The notes below the pieces were generated by a model that worked only from the letters and a program-made list of their open reading frames with translations, searched no databases and had not been told where the DNA came from. A stretch of 45,105 nucleotides of DNA from Streptomyces xiaopingdaonensis (GTDB lineage: Bacteria > Actinomycetota > Actinomycetes > Streptomycetales > Streptomycetaceae): the NCBI RefSeq assembly GCF_000262345.1, contig NZ_AJTQ01000263.1, forward strand, positions 1 through 45,105. The letters run 5' to 3'. Below, in pieces: positions 24,516 through 32,450 of this stretch; positions within the stretch are counted from its first letter, which is position 1; each line of letters starts with the position of its first letter. The translations under genes and the position numbers were made by a program.

Positions 24516-25998
24516 GCCTCGCCCCCTTGACCCCCCTGTCCTTGCCCGGTGCCGGTTTGGGACCGCGGGGCAGCGTGGAGGCGATCTCCTCGCGGAGGTC
24601 CTCGACGGTGCCGTGGCCGCTGAAGCGCCCGGTGAGGCGGTACATCTCGCGGAGCCTGTCCCAGGTGCGGTGCGAGGAGTTCTCGTTGATGGTGAGGAGC
24701 GCCAAACGCGCGTAGTTGTCGGCCTGTTCGGGGTCGTCCGCGATGAAGCACGCGGAGGCCATGGAGAGGTAGTCGAAGATCTTCGAGCGCTGGCGCTCGT
24801 CGCGGCGCAGGTCGAGCGCGAGCCTGGCGTGCTCCTCTGCCTTCTCCGCCGCCCGCGGTTCGTGCTCGGCGAGGGTGCGGTAGGCGAGCGCCTCCATGCC
24901 GTGCAGGTCCGCCTTGTCGAACATCTGCATCCAGGTCGGTTGCGGGATGTCGTCGCGGTCGGAGGCGAAGAGCTCCTCGGCGGCGCCCAACGTACGGCGC
25001 ATCGCCTGGCCCTCGCCCTTGGACGCCTGGGCCCACGCCTCGATCGTGTCGAGCATCGCCCTGGTGCGGGGAAGGGTGCGGCCGTCGGCGCCGGCCTTGG
25101 CGAGCTTCATCAGGTCGAGCGCGTCGTCGGGACGGCCGAGGTGGACCATCTGACGGGCGGCGCGCGAGAGCGCCTCGCCCGCGCGGGGGCGGTCCCCGCC
25201 CTCTCGGGCCGCGTGCGCCGCGATCACGAAGTACTTCTGCGCCGTCGGCTCGAGGCCGACGTCGTGGGACATCCAGCCGGCGAGGACGGCGAGGTTCGCC
25301 GCGACCCCCCAGAGCCGCTGCTGGAGCTGCTCGGGGTGGCGGTACGCCAACATGCCGCCCACCTCGTTGAGTTGGCCGACGACCGCCTTGCGCTGCAAGC
25401 CTCCGCCGCGCGACGCGTCCCACGCCCGGAAGACCTCCACCGAGCGCTCCAGCGCCTCGATCTCCTGGGCGCCGACGGGCGCCGCCTCGTAGCGGTCGAG
25501 CGCCGCGTGGTCCAGCTGGTGCGGGGCGTGGCCCCCGTGGTCCGCCGGCAGCGCCGGGTCGGCCAACCAGTCGTACATGGCACCGGTGAGTGCCGCTCCT
25601 GCCGTGAGTGCGGAGCCCGCACCCACCAAGCCGCGTCGGTTGAGCATGAGGTCCATTCCCGTGAATTCGGTGAGGACCTCCGCGGTGTGCTTCGGATGCC
25701 AGGGCAGGTCCTCGGCCGACTCCTGCCGGCCCGCCTTCCCGAGGCCGCCGAACCCGAGGTCCTCGATGGTCACGACACGGCCGAGACGCTCGGTGAAAAG
25801 GGAAGCCAGAACCTTCGGCACCGGTTCGCGCGGGGTCTCCCCCGTCTCGATCCAGCGCCGCACGCGCGAGGTGTCGGTCGCCAGCTGCGGATGGCCCTGG
25901 GCCGCCGCCTGCCGGTTCACGAGCCGGGCGAGTTCGCCCTTGGACCAGCCGGCGAGGCCGAAGAGGTCCGCGAGACGGGTGTTCGGTCCCTTGGTCAC
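24499..25998 (-). CDS. NsdA-like regulatory protein (N-terminal HTH, TPR-like repeats)
   Basis: The 499-residue product has an N-terminal helix-turn-helix-like region (about residues 15-75: GELARLVNRQAAAQGHPQLA and VRRWIETGETPREPV). A linker with LMLNRRGLVGAGSALTAGAAL leads to a long TPR-like helical C-terminus, with pieces such as EALSRAARQMVHLGRPDDAL and KADLHGMEALAYRTLAEHEP. This matches my memory of the streptomycete NsdA family, negative regulators of differentiation and antibiotic production; the exact paralogue cannot be fixed. The GTG at 25998 fits the family start, with GGGGGC upstream. Three 10-bp iterons lie about 63-92 bp upstream and may be an operator. Confidence 0.75.
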   Translation of the reverse strand: MTKGPNTRLADLFGLAGWSKGELARLVNRQAAAQGHPQLATDTSRVRRWIETGETPREPVPKVLASLFTERLGRVVTIEDLGFGGLGKAGRQESAEDLPWHPKHTAEVLTEFTGMDLMLNRRGLVGAGSALTAGAALTGAMYDWLADPALPADHGGHAPHQLDHAALDRYEAAPVGAQEIEALERSVEVFRAWDASRGGGLQRKAVVGQLNEVGGMLAYRHPEQLQQRLWGVAANLAVLAGWMSHDVGLEPTAQKYFVIAAHAAREGGDRPRAGEALSRAARQMVHLGRPDDALDLMKLAKAGADGRTLPRTRAMLDTIEAWAQASKGEGQAMRRTLGAAEELFASDRDDIPQPTWMQMFDKADLHGMEALAYRTLAEHEPRAAEKAEEHARLALDLRRDERQRSKIFDYLSMASACFIADDPEQADNYARLALLTINENSSHRTWDRLREMYRLTGRFSGHGTVEDLREEIASTLPRGPKPAPGKDRGVKGARRLRAV

Positions 25999-26707
25999 GT
26001 CAAGCCCCCAGGATCTCGGCTGAGTTGACAGTAGCGGCCGCCCGAAGGGGGCTGCGAGCATTCGCCAGGCTTCGCCAGGGTTCGCCAGATGGTGTGCCAC
26101 CCGTGCGCGGGTGTCGTGTAGGAACGCGCCACCCCGACCCGGTCCCTCGCGAGACGGACCGGTCCGCTCCGAGTCCGCTCGGAGCCCGTCCAGTCCACCT
26201 CACACGGGTGCTTGCGGAACGCCGAGTGCGCCCGGAAGCGCCCCGGGGGAGCCCGGTTGCCGGGTTCCGCGACGGACGGAGCCGACCGTACGCCCCGCAG
26301 GCGACCGGCCGGGAGCGCACGGAGAAGGGAGACCGCCGCGCCCGCGGGGGTCCCGGAGAGGTCCGCGTACAGGTCCGAGGCGAACGGCCTCGGGCGCGGC
26401 GGGCCGTACCGCCGCCCCGGCGGCCGGTACACGTCGTACGGAAGGCGGTTCGCCGCCGTCCCGACGGCGCCGGGCACCGCGGGAGTTCGGCCCCGTACCG
26501 TGCCACGGCGGCGGCCCGATTCAGCGAGGGTGCAGGTCACAGGGACGCCGCCGAGGTGAGGGGACGGGACCACCGCGGTCGCTCGGCGCCGTGTGCACCC
26601 GCGCCGGCGCGGGTCCTCCGCCACTCCCCAGGGGGCGGAGGGCCGCCGGGCCGGGGGCGCAGTTCACGTCGGTCGATCGTCGGCGCACGAAGGGAACCTG
26701 CTCGCCC
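25999..26707. other. Long divergent intergenic region (NsdA-like gene and APH-like gene)
   Basis: No credible gene is visible in about 700 bp. The end near the regulator holds three 10-bp iterons (26061-26090). Further in, a perfect 12-bp palindrome CGGACCGGTCCG (26155-26166) directly abuts a 6-bp hairpin (CTCCGA/TCGGAG, 26167-26184). The rest is GC-rich, with no clear -35/-10 pair. Confidence 0.55.
26061..26090. repeat. Three head-to-tail 10-bp iterons TTCGCCAGNN
   Basis: TTCGCCAGGC, TTCGCCAGGG and TTCGCCAGAT follow without spacing. Ten bp is one helical turn, so a bound protein would sit repeatedly on one DNA face. They lie 63-92 bp upstream of the NsdA-like start. Confidence 0.75.
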
Positions 26708-27925
26708 ATGTACCCAGCACTGTCTCCCGTGAGCGTGCCACCCCCGCAGCGCCCCGCAGCCCCGTCGCGCGGACCCCAGCTCTACTCGGGTCCGCACTCG
26801 CACGGCAGACCGCAGGCGCCGCCGCCCGGACAGGCGCTCGCGGAGCCGCCGCGCGTACCGGGGCAGTCCCAGCCGGGTGCCGCACAGAGCCGCGGGAGGC
26901 CGCGGCGCCCGTACGCGGCGGCGCAGCCGCTCGGCGCCAGGGTGGATCTCTCAGGGCCGCAGGGCGCGCAGTTGCGCGCCGCCGTCGCGGCCGTGCGGAG
27001 GATCTGTCCGGACTTCCAGCCGGTGCAGATGCTCAGGCGCCGGGGGCGGACGGTGCTCCTCGCGGGGACGGCGGGACGTACGCCTGTGGTGGCCAAGTGC
27101 CTCCTGGAGGACAACTCCGCCTGGGCCGACCGTTTTCGGCACGAAATAGCGGTCTACCGGGCCTTCGTGCGCCACCGCCCGCCGGCCCGCACACCACGGC
27201 TGATCGCCGCCGACCCCGAGAGCTGCACCCTCGTGATCGAGCGGGCGCCCGGACGCGTACCGGCGGCGCGCCGGCACCCCTTCGACCCCCCGTCGCGGAC
27301 CGACCTCCACGCGATGATCGGCACGTTCGCGCGGCTCAACAGGTGGCGGCCGCCGCAGGCGGCCTTCGAACGGCCCCTCGACTACCTCCAGCGCCTCTCC
27401 CGCTACCACGGCCTCGGCCTCCTCACCGACCGCGACTTCGGAGACCTCAAGAAGCTTTTGCACGGGGTCGCCCAGGCGGGCGGCGGCCACAGCCTCCCCC
27501 AGCAGTTCTGCCACGGCGACGCGCTCCCGACCAACACCCTCCTCTCCCCGACGGGCACCTCCCTCGTGGACTGGGAGCACGCCGGCTGGTACCTCCCGGG
27601 CTACGACCTCGCCACCCTTTGGGCGGTCCTCGGCGAGGCCCCCGAGGTGCGGCGGCAGATCAGTCAACTCGCCCAGTCCCAGGGCCCGGTGGCACGGGAC
27701 TCCTTCCTGATCAACCTCATGGTGGTGCTCACGGGCGAGATCCGCGCCTACGAGAACGCCGTCCAGCGCACGATGCGGGGCCCGACGGCGGCGGAGCCGC
27801 CCGCGGCGGAGCCCGGGGCGGCGGGGATGTCGGCGGGCGAGCAGCAGCGTCTGCTCCTGCGTCGGCTCCACGACGACTGCGCCCTCGCACGGAACGCGGT
27901 GCGCGCCGCCGTCGGGACGCGCTGA
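26708..27925 (+). CDS. Aminoglycoside phosphotransferase (APH)-family kinase
   Basis: The 405-residue product has a Pro/Gln/Arg-rich disordered N-terminus (about 1-80) and then an APH/choline-kinase-like domain. Visible parts are the ATP-binding lysine region [12 protein letters not shown], the Brenner-type catalytic loop [12 protein letters not shown] (HGDxxxxN) and the metal-binding [18 protein letters not shown]. Most chromosomal members of this family are not resistance enzymes; the substrate here is unknown. The ATG at 26708 starts close after AAGGGAA, which is rather far for a ribosome site. It diverges from the NsdA-like gene across a 709-bp region. A hairpin at 27999-28015 may terminate it. 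Confidence 0.85.
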   Translation: MYPALSPVSVPPPQRPAAPSRGPQLYSGPHSHGRPQAPPPGQALAEPPRVPGQSQPGAAQSRGRPRRPYAAAQPLGARVDLSGPQGAQLRAAVAAVRRICPDFQPVQMLRRRGRTVLLAGTAGRTPVVAKCLLEDNSAWADRFRHEIAVYRAFVRHRPPARTPRLIAADPESCTLVIERAPGRVPAARRHPFDPPSRTDLHAMIGTFARLNRWRPPQAAFERPLDYLQRLSRYHGLGLLTDRDFGDLKKLLHGVAQAGGGHSLPQQFCHGDALPTNTLLSPTGTSLVDWEHAGWYLPGYDLATLWAVLGEAPEVRRQISQLAQSQGPVARDSFLINLMVVLTGEIRAYENAVQRTMRGPTAAEPPAAEPGAAGMSAGEQQRLLLRRLHDDCALARNAVRAAVGTR

Positions 27926-27998
27926 GCGCGCCGGGCTCCTTCCCGCGAGGGGCAGGACGAACTCGTCGGCTTACCGGGGTAGTTCGTACGGGTGGCGT

Positions 27999-28015
27999 CC
28001 GCCGAGGCTCGGCGG
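27999..28015 (+). terminator. Hairpin downstream of the APH-family gene
   Basis: CCGCCGAG and CTCGGCGG are 8-bp arms separated by one base (7-bp stem, 3-nt loop), 73 bp after the stop codon. Confidence 0.45.
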
Positions 28016-28134
28016 GCGTCCGTCCGGGCGTCGGCGGTCCAGTCCTCTGGCGCCTCGCAGGCCCGCGCGCCGACACCGACGACGGGGCGTCCGCGGCGGG
28101 GCTGACGTGCGGTGTCCGGTCCGTCGCGGGGTGA

Positions 28135-28163
28135 TTGACGGATCGTCGGGCAGCCGGTACCCC
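28135..28163 (+). promoter_or_regulatory. Possible promoter of the amidase gene
   Basis: TTGACG at 28135-28140 is a good -35 element. After a 17-bp spacer, TACCCC at 28158 is a poor -10. Transcription would begin around 28170, upstream of the proposed TTG start. Confidence 0.35.
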
Positions 28164-28214
28164 TGTGGTCTGCTCGCGCCGCGAGCCCGCGGCGCACCGT
28201 CCGAGGAGGCCGTC

Positions 28215-30281
28215 TTGCCGGAGCCGTTGTCGGATCGCCCGCCGTCCGAGTCCGCCGCTCTTCCCGCGCACGCGCCGGCGCGGCCGTCCGCTCCGCCCGG
28301 TGGCCGCAGGCGCCGGAGAGCGAGCGCCGCTGTCGTGTCTGTCGCGTCGGCGGCGCTGGTGGTGCCGCTGCTCTCCGCCGGGGCGCCGGCCGGCGCGGAG
28401 GAGAGCGGGCCGGGTGCGCTTCAGCAGCAGTTCGAGCGCGCCGCCGAGGAGTACGACGTCCCCGTCGGCGTACTCCTCGGCGTCTCGTACCTCCAGTCCC
28501 GGTGGGACGCGCACGCCGGAGCGCCGAGCGTCTCCGGCGGCTACGGGCCCATGCACCTCACGGACGCGCGCAAAGCCCTTGCGGCCTCCGCCGCGCCCGG
28601 CCACGGCCACGCGGAGGACCCCCGCGGCGACCCCTCACGCGGCGCACGCACCGCGGGGAGCGCCGCTCCCGCCGCTGCCGAGATCCCCGCCCGGCTGCGG
28701 ACGTTGCCCCGTGCCGCGCAGCTCACCGGCCTCTCGGCAGCGGAGCTCCGTACCGCGCCCGAGGCGAACCTCCGGGGCGGCGCCGCGCTGCTCGCCCAGG
28801 CGCAGAAGCGCCTCGGCAAACCCGCCGCCGCGGACCCGGCCGCCTGGTTCGAGGCGGTGGCGTCCTACCCGTCGGGCGGCGCGAAACCGAGCGCCACCGC
28901 CTTCGCCCGCGACGTCTTCGACGTGGTGCGCGCGGGCGAGGAGCGCACCACCGACACCGGTGCGAAGGTCACGCTGCGCCCGCACCCGGGGCTCCGCGCC
29001 CCGTCCGCCGCCGAGGGGCGCGCGGGCGGCGCCGAGTGCCCGTCGCGCGCCGACTGCGAGTGGTACCCCGCCCCGTACGAGGAGTACGAGGGCGACGACG
29101 GCACCCGGGACTACGGCAACCACGACACCTCCCGCCGCCCCTCCTCGCACAAGATCGACCACATCGTCGTCCACGACACCGAGGCGACCTACGAGGGGAC
29201 GCTGAAGCTCGTCAAGGACCCGCAGTACGTCTCCTGGAACTACACGCTGCGCTCCTCCGACGGGCACGTCGCGCAGCACGTCCGCAACCGCGACACCGCC
29301 TGGCACGCGGGCAACTGGTACATGAACGCCAAATCCGTCGGCATCGAGCACGAGGGTTTCCTCACCGACCCCGACGCCTGGTACACGGAGGCGATGTACC
29401 GCTCCTCGGCCCGCCTCGTCCGCTACCTCGCCCACAGGTACGACGTCCCGCTCGACCGCCAGCACATCGTCGGCCACGACAACGTCCCCGCCACCACGAC
29501 CTCCGGCATCCCCGGCATGCACACCGACCCGGGCCCCTACTGGGACTGGCAGCGCTACTTCACGCTGCTCGGTGCCCCGTTCGAGCCGCAGGGGAGCCGG
29601 CACGCCGGGCTGGTGACCATCGCGCCCGAGTACGCCCGGAATCGCCCGGAGTACACGGGCTGCGAGGGCTCGGAGGCCACGAGCGAGCACGCCGGCTCGA
29701 AGAAGGCGTGCCCGGAGCACGGCTCGTCCGCCGTACGCCTCCACACCCGCCCGAGCGCGGACGCCCCGCTCGTCAACGACGCAGGACTGCGCCCCGACGG
29801 CACCCCCGCGACGAAGGACGTCAACGACACGGGCGCCCGTGCCACCACGGGCCAGCAGTTCGCGGTCGCCGGGCGGCAGGGCGAGTGGACGGCGATCTGG
29901 TACCTCGGCGCCAAGGCCTGGTTCCACAACCCCGCGAAGCACCCCACGGCGGTACCGGCCCGCGGCAGGACGGTCACGCCGAAGAAGGGCGCGGGAGAGG
30001 TGCCCGTCTACGGCGTCGCGTACCCGGAGGAGTCCGCGTATCCGGAGGGCGTCCCCGCGCAGAAGCTCTCCCCGCTGCCCTACAAGCTCTCCGCGGGGCA
30101 GAAGTACGCGACGCCGGGGCGTGAGGTGCGGGGTGAGTACCTCTGGGCGAAGGATTTCGACCCGAAGGCGGAGAAGTTCCAGGTCGTGCGCGGCGATCTC
30201 ACCTACTACCAGCTCCAGTTGGGGCACCGGGTCGCGTTCGTGAAGGCCGACGACGTCGTCCTCGGCCGCTCGGCGAGGTAG
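28215..30281 (+). CDS. Secreted N-acetylmuramoyl-L-alanine amidase with degenerate lysozyme-like domain
   Basis: The 688-residue product is predicted to cleave the amide bond of peptidoglycan outside the cell. An Arg-rich stretch (31-35) precedes a hydrophobic signal segment (38-60). An SLT/lysozyme-like region follows (about 70-240; LLGVSYLQSRWDAHAG and YGPMHLTD). The Amidase_2/PGRP domain (about 312-445) has zinc ligands His320 in VVHDTE and His436/Asp438 in GMHTDPGPYWDW. The C-terminal region with RLHTRPSADAPLV looks SH3-like. In the lysozyme-like part the catalytic Glu of the usual ES pair is Gln94. The TTG at 28215 is chosen for GAGGAGG at 5 nt spacing. The signal peptide has an unusually long N-region of about 35 residues. 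Confidence 0.88.
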   Translation: MPEPLSDRPPSESAALPAHAPARPSAPPGGRRRRRASAAVVSVASAALVVPLLSAGAPAGAEESGPGALQQQFERAAEEYDVPVGVLLGVSYLQSRWDAHAGAPSVSGGYGPMHLTDARKALAASAAPGHGHAEDPRGDPSRGARTAGSAAPAAAEIPARLRTLPRAAQLTGLSAAELRTAPEANLRGGAALLAQAQKRLGKPAAADPAAWFEAVASYPSGGAKPSATAFARDVFDVVRAGEERTTDTGAKVTLRPHPGLRAPSAAEGRAGGAECPSRADCEWYPAPYEEYEGDDGTRDYGNHDTSRRPSSHKIDHIVVHDTEATYEGTLKLVKDPQYVSWNYTLRSSDGHVAQHVRNRDTAWHAGNWYMNAKSVGIEHEGFLTDPDAWYTEAMYRSSARLVRYLAHRYDVPLDRQHIVGHDNVPATTTSGIPGMHTDPGPYWDWQRYFTLLGAPFEPQGSRHAGLVTIAPEYARNRPEYTGCEGSEATSEHAGSKKACPEHGSSAVRLHTRPSADAPLVNDAGLRPDGTPATKDVNDTGARATTGQQFAVAGRQGEWTAIWYLGAKAWFHNPAKHPTAVPARGRTVTPKKGAGEVPVYGVAYPEESAYPEGVPAQKLSPLPYKLSAGQKYATPGREVRGEYLWAKDFDPKAEKFQVVRGDLTYYQLQLGHRVAFVKADDVVLGRSAR

Positions 30282-30289
30282 CGGGCACG

Positions 30290-30316
30290 GGCCCGGCGGC
30301 CGGGAGTCGCCGGGCC
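30290..30316. terminator. Hairpin terminator after the amidase gene
   Basis: GGCCCGGCG (30290-30298) and CGCCGGGCC (30308-30316) form a 9-bp stem with a 9-nt loop, starting 8 bp after the TAG stop. It sits between convergent genes. Confidence 0.7.
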
Positions 30317-30389
30317 TCCGCCCCGTATCAGCGGTCCAAGTACGGCCGGAGCAAGAGGTGTTGGACGGGCGTGCGTCCGCGGTGGTGCC

Positions 30390-30890
30390 TCAACGCTGCT
30401 GGAAGAGCTCGGCCGGGAGGGGCTTGAGCAGCGTGTAGAGATCGTTGGTGATCGGGCGGTCCCAACTGGCGATCGTCACCAGGACACCGTCGCTCCGGTC
30501 GAACTGCACGCAGGAGATGCGCTCCTCGGAGCAGACCACGCGGCGGACGATGAGGAGGTTGTCCCCCTGCATGACAGGGTCCTCCTCGACGCGGAGCACC
30601 TCGACGGGCTCGTCGTTCTCCAGCGCCGCCAGCAGATGGGCGACCTCGAAGGGCACGTCCCCCTCCTCGATCTCGCGGGCGGGCGAGCCCTCGGGGAGGT
30701 TGCCGATCACCATGGCGGGGCCGCGCCCGCCGAAGAGGTCGTAGCGCAGGAAGACCCCCTGGCAGCTCCCGTCGGGGGCGGGGAGCAGGCCGGCGCCGAG
30801 GTTGCCGGGCCAGTCGGTCGGGTCCATGGCCAGGACATCGAAATCCGGACCAGCTGGCGTTGCGGCACTGCGACGGCGGAGGAACGACAT
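30390..30890 (-). CDS. Conserved-looking hypothetical cytoplasmic protein
   Basis: I do not recognise the family. The 166-residue product is acidic and soluble, with no signal peptide or membrane segment. Alternating strands such as GVFLRYDLFGGRGPAMVIG, NLLIVRRVVCSEERISCVQF and GVLVTIASWDRP suggest a small alpha/beta domain. The codon usage is fully typical, which supports a real gene. The ATG at 30890 has no ribosome site, but TACCAT ends 6 nt upstream, so the transcript may be leaderless. It converges on the amidase gene and has a long non-coding region behind its start. Confidence 0.75.
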   Translation of the reverse strand: MSFLRRRSAATPAGPDFDVLAMDPTDWPGNLGAGLLPAPDGSCQGVFLRYDLFGGRGPAMVIGNLPEGSPAREIEEGDVPFEVAHLLAALENDEPVEVLRVEEDPVMQGDNLLIVRRVVCSEERISCVQFDRSDGVLVTIASWDRPITNDLYTLLKPLPAELFQQR

Positions 30891-30902
30891 ACGGCCATGG
30901 TA
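30891..30902 (-). promoter_or_regulatory. Possible leaderless promoter of the hypothetical gene
   Basis: On the minus strand TACCAT (30902-30897) lies 6 nt before the ATG. The position fits a -10 element with transcription starting at the start codon. The -35 region is poor. Confidence 0.4.
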
Positions 30903-31352
30903 CGTGGCACCGCGGAAAGCCGACCGCGGGTCCTCCCCCTCTCCAGAGCACCGGCGGTGACGTCGGGCGAGGTGCGGTGGAGGAGGAAGCGAGGCGGGAG
31001 GGAAGCACCGGAGCCGGTGGGTCCGCGGTTCGCCGAACCCGATTTCCTTTCGCTTTCCCTCGGTTGGGACTGTGACCGGGAGGGCGCGACCGAGTCGGCA
31101 CAGGCCCCCGGGGCCGGCGCGAGCCGGTTCTCGCTCCCCTGCCGGTGACCGCCCCGGCGGCCCTGGGCGCCGCGCGGCACTGTTCACGGGGCGCAGGGGC
31201 GCCGCCGCGTGCCGTGTCCATGCGCGTCGAGGCGACCGAGGTCGCGGCGGTGACGGTTGCGGCGCGCTCGGAGCTGCGGACTGTGCGGGGCGGCGGAGCC
31301 GCCGTTCCGAAGTGCGCCGCGAGGCTACCCCTCTCGCCGTGTCCCGCGGCGG

Positions 31353-31446
31353 GGTGGCGACCCTCCGAGGGAGAAGCCGCACGGGTCCTTCGCGTGCAGT
31401 ACCCCATCACTCGAAGCGGTGGCGATCCTCCGGGAGGAGAAGCCGC
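31353..31446. repeat. Imperfect direct repeat pair, 65 bp apart, each able to fold a small hairpin
   Basis: GGTGGCGACCCTCCG at 31353 and GGTGGCGATCCTCCG at 31418 both continue into a GAGAAGCCGC block. The inner part can form CCCT-CCG-AGGG in copy 1 and CCTCC-G-GGAGG in copy 2, so pairing is kept although the sequence differs. Confidence 0.6.
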
Positions 31447-31685
31447 CCCGCTGACCATCAACTCGGGCGAAGAGCCGCGCATACGGCCGGGCAGCGCTCG
31501 CCGATCCCCTGTGCGGCCCCGAGGGCGGTTCCGTCAGGCCCACCGACCGGCTGCCGCACACGCCCGAGGTCCAGCCGGCCCGCTCGGCGCCTGAACCACC
31601 CTGAGCCGTACGCCTGTTGCCCGGCGCGGCGCGCAGCCGGCCGACCGTGCAGCCGGCCGACCGCGCACCGGCCCGGCCGATCCGG

Positions 31686-32414
31686 TCATTCGGCGAGGAA
31701 CGCCCCCACGGTCGCCGCGAACTCGCGGGGCCGCTCCTCGTGGACGAGATGGCCGCCGCCCTCGACCGTCACCATCCTGGCGTCGGGCATCCGCTCCGCC
31801 ATCAGCTCCATGTCCCGCTGGGAGAGGTGGCTCTCCGGGCCGCCGGCGACGAGGAGCGCGGGCGAGGTGATGTCGGCGAGCTGCTCCCACCAGTCCGGCT
31901 CGGGCGAGTTCCGCTCCTGCGTGAACCGGACCTTCACCTCCCAGTCGAAGAGGAGCCGGCCGGCGGGCCGCTCCGGCACCTCCAGCGGTACCGCAAGCGG
32001 ACGCAGCGGGGCGGGCTCCTCCAGGACCAACCGCGCGACGCGGGACGGCTGTTCCTGTGCGAGCAGGTAGGCGAGGATCGCGCCGTAGGAGTGGCCGACG
32101 AGGGCGACGCGGTCGAGCGCGAGCGCGTCGAGGAAGGCCGCGAGGTCGTCGCGCTGCTGCTCCAGGCCGTACGCGCCCGGCCAGTCGCTCGCCCCGTGCC
32201 CTGTCAAGTCGGGGGCGTACAGGCGGTGTTCGGCGGAGAGGTGGGAGAGGAGCGGCCCGCGCCAGTCCTCTCCGTCCTCCCCGAGCGCGTGGAGGAGGAC
32301 GACGGGGACGCCCTCGCCTCCGCCCCAGGTGCGGTACGCGAGTTGCACGCGTCCCGCCTGGACGGTGCGGGTCTCGGAGTTCGTCGTTGTCGGTGCGTTC
32401 GACGTGTCCGTCAT
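31686..32414 (-). CDS. Alpha/beta-fold hydrolase
   Basis: This is a soluble alpha/beta hydrolase of 242 residues with unknown substrate. Strand motif VPVVLLHALGEDGEDW carries the oxyanion-hole region (HALG), APDLTGHGASDWPG is the typical cap-loop signature, and VGHSYG is the nucleophile elbow with Ser109. GGGHLVHEERP near the C-terminus carries the catalytic His222. The catalytic acid is less clear; GGPES around residue 200 is the likely place. The ATG at 32414 was chosen over one 27 bp upstream because the protein sequence is more family-like from there. It lies 36 bp after the TPR kinase gene on the same strand, suggesting one transcript. Confidence 0.9.
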   Translation of the reverse strand: MTDTSNAPTTTNSETRTVQAGRVQLAYRTWGGGEGVPVVLLHALGEDGEDWRGPLLSHLSAEHRLYAPDLTGHGASDWPGAYGLEQQRDDLAAFLDALALDRVALVGHSYGAILAYLLAQEQPSRVARLVLEEPAPLRPLAVPLEVPERPAGRLLFDWEVKVRFTQERNSPEPDWWEQLADITSPALLVAGGPESHLSQRDMELMAERMPDARMVTVEGGGHLVHEERPREFAATVGAFLAE

Positions 32415-32450
32415 GGCGCGACCGTACTCCCCGCGCGCCAAGCCGTGGAG

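Larger units (their letters stand above)
30891..31685. other. Long non-coding region with short repeats
   Basis: About 795 bp lie between the start of the hypothetical gene and the stop of the hydrolase gene. The open frames here have poor codon bias and no recognisable product. It contains the paired 28/29-bp repeat at 31353-31446 and a 16-bp tandem duplication (GCAGCCGGCCGACCGY) at 31633-31664. It could hold a small RNA gene, but I cannot show one. Confidence 0.5.

Noticed and set aside
26708..27925. Aminoglycoside resistance gene
   Set aside because: It has only the general APH fold with HGDxxxxN. A long disordered N-terminus and the chromosomal context do not support a resistance role.
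31100..31600. Possible small genes in the 30.9-31.7 kb gap
   Set aside because: The frames lack ribosome sites, normal codon bias and any recognisable protein.
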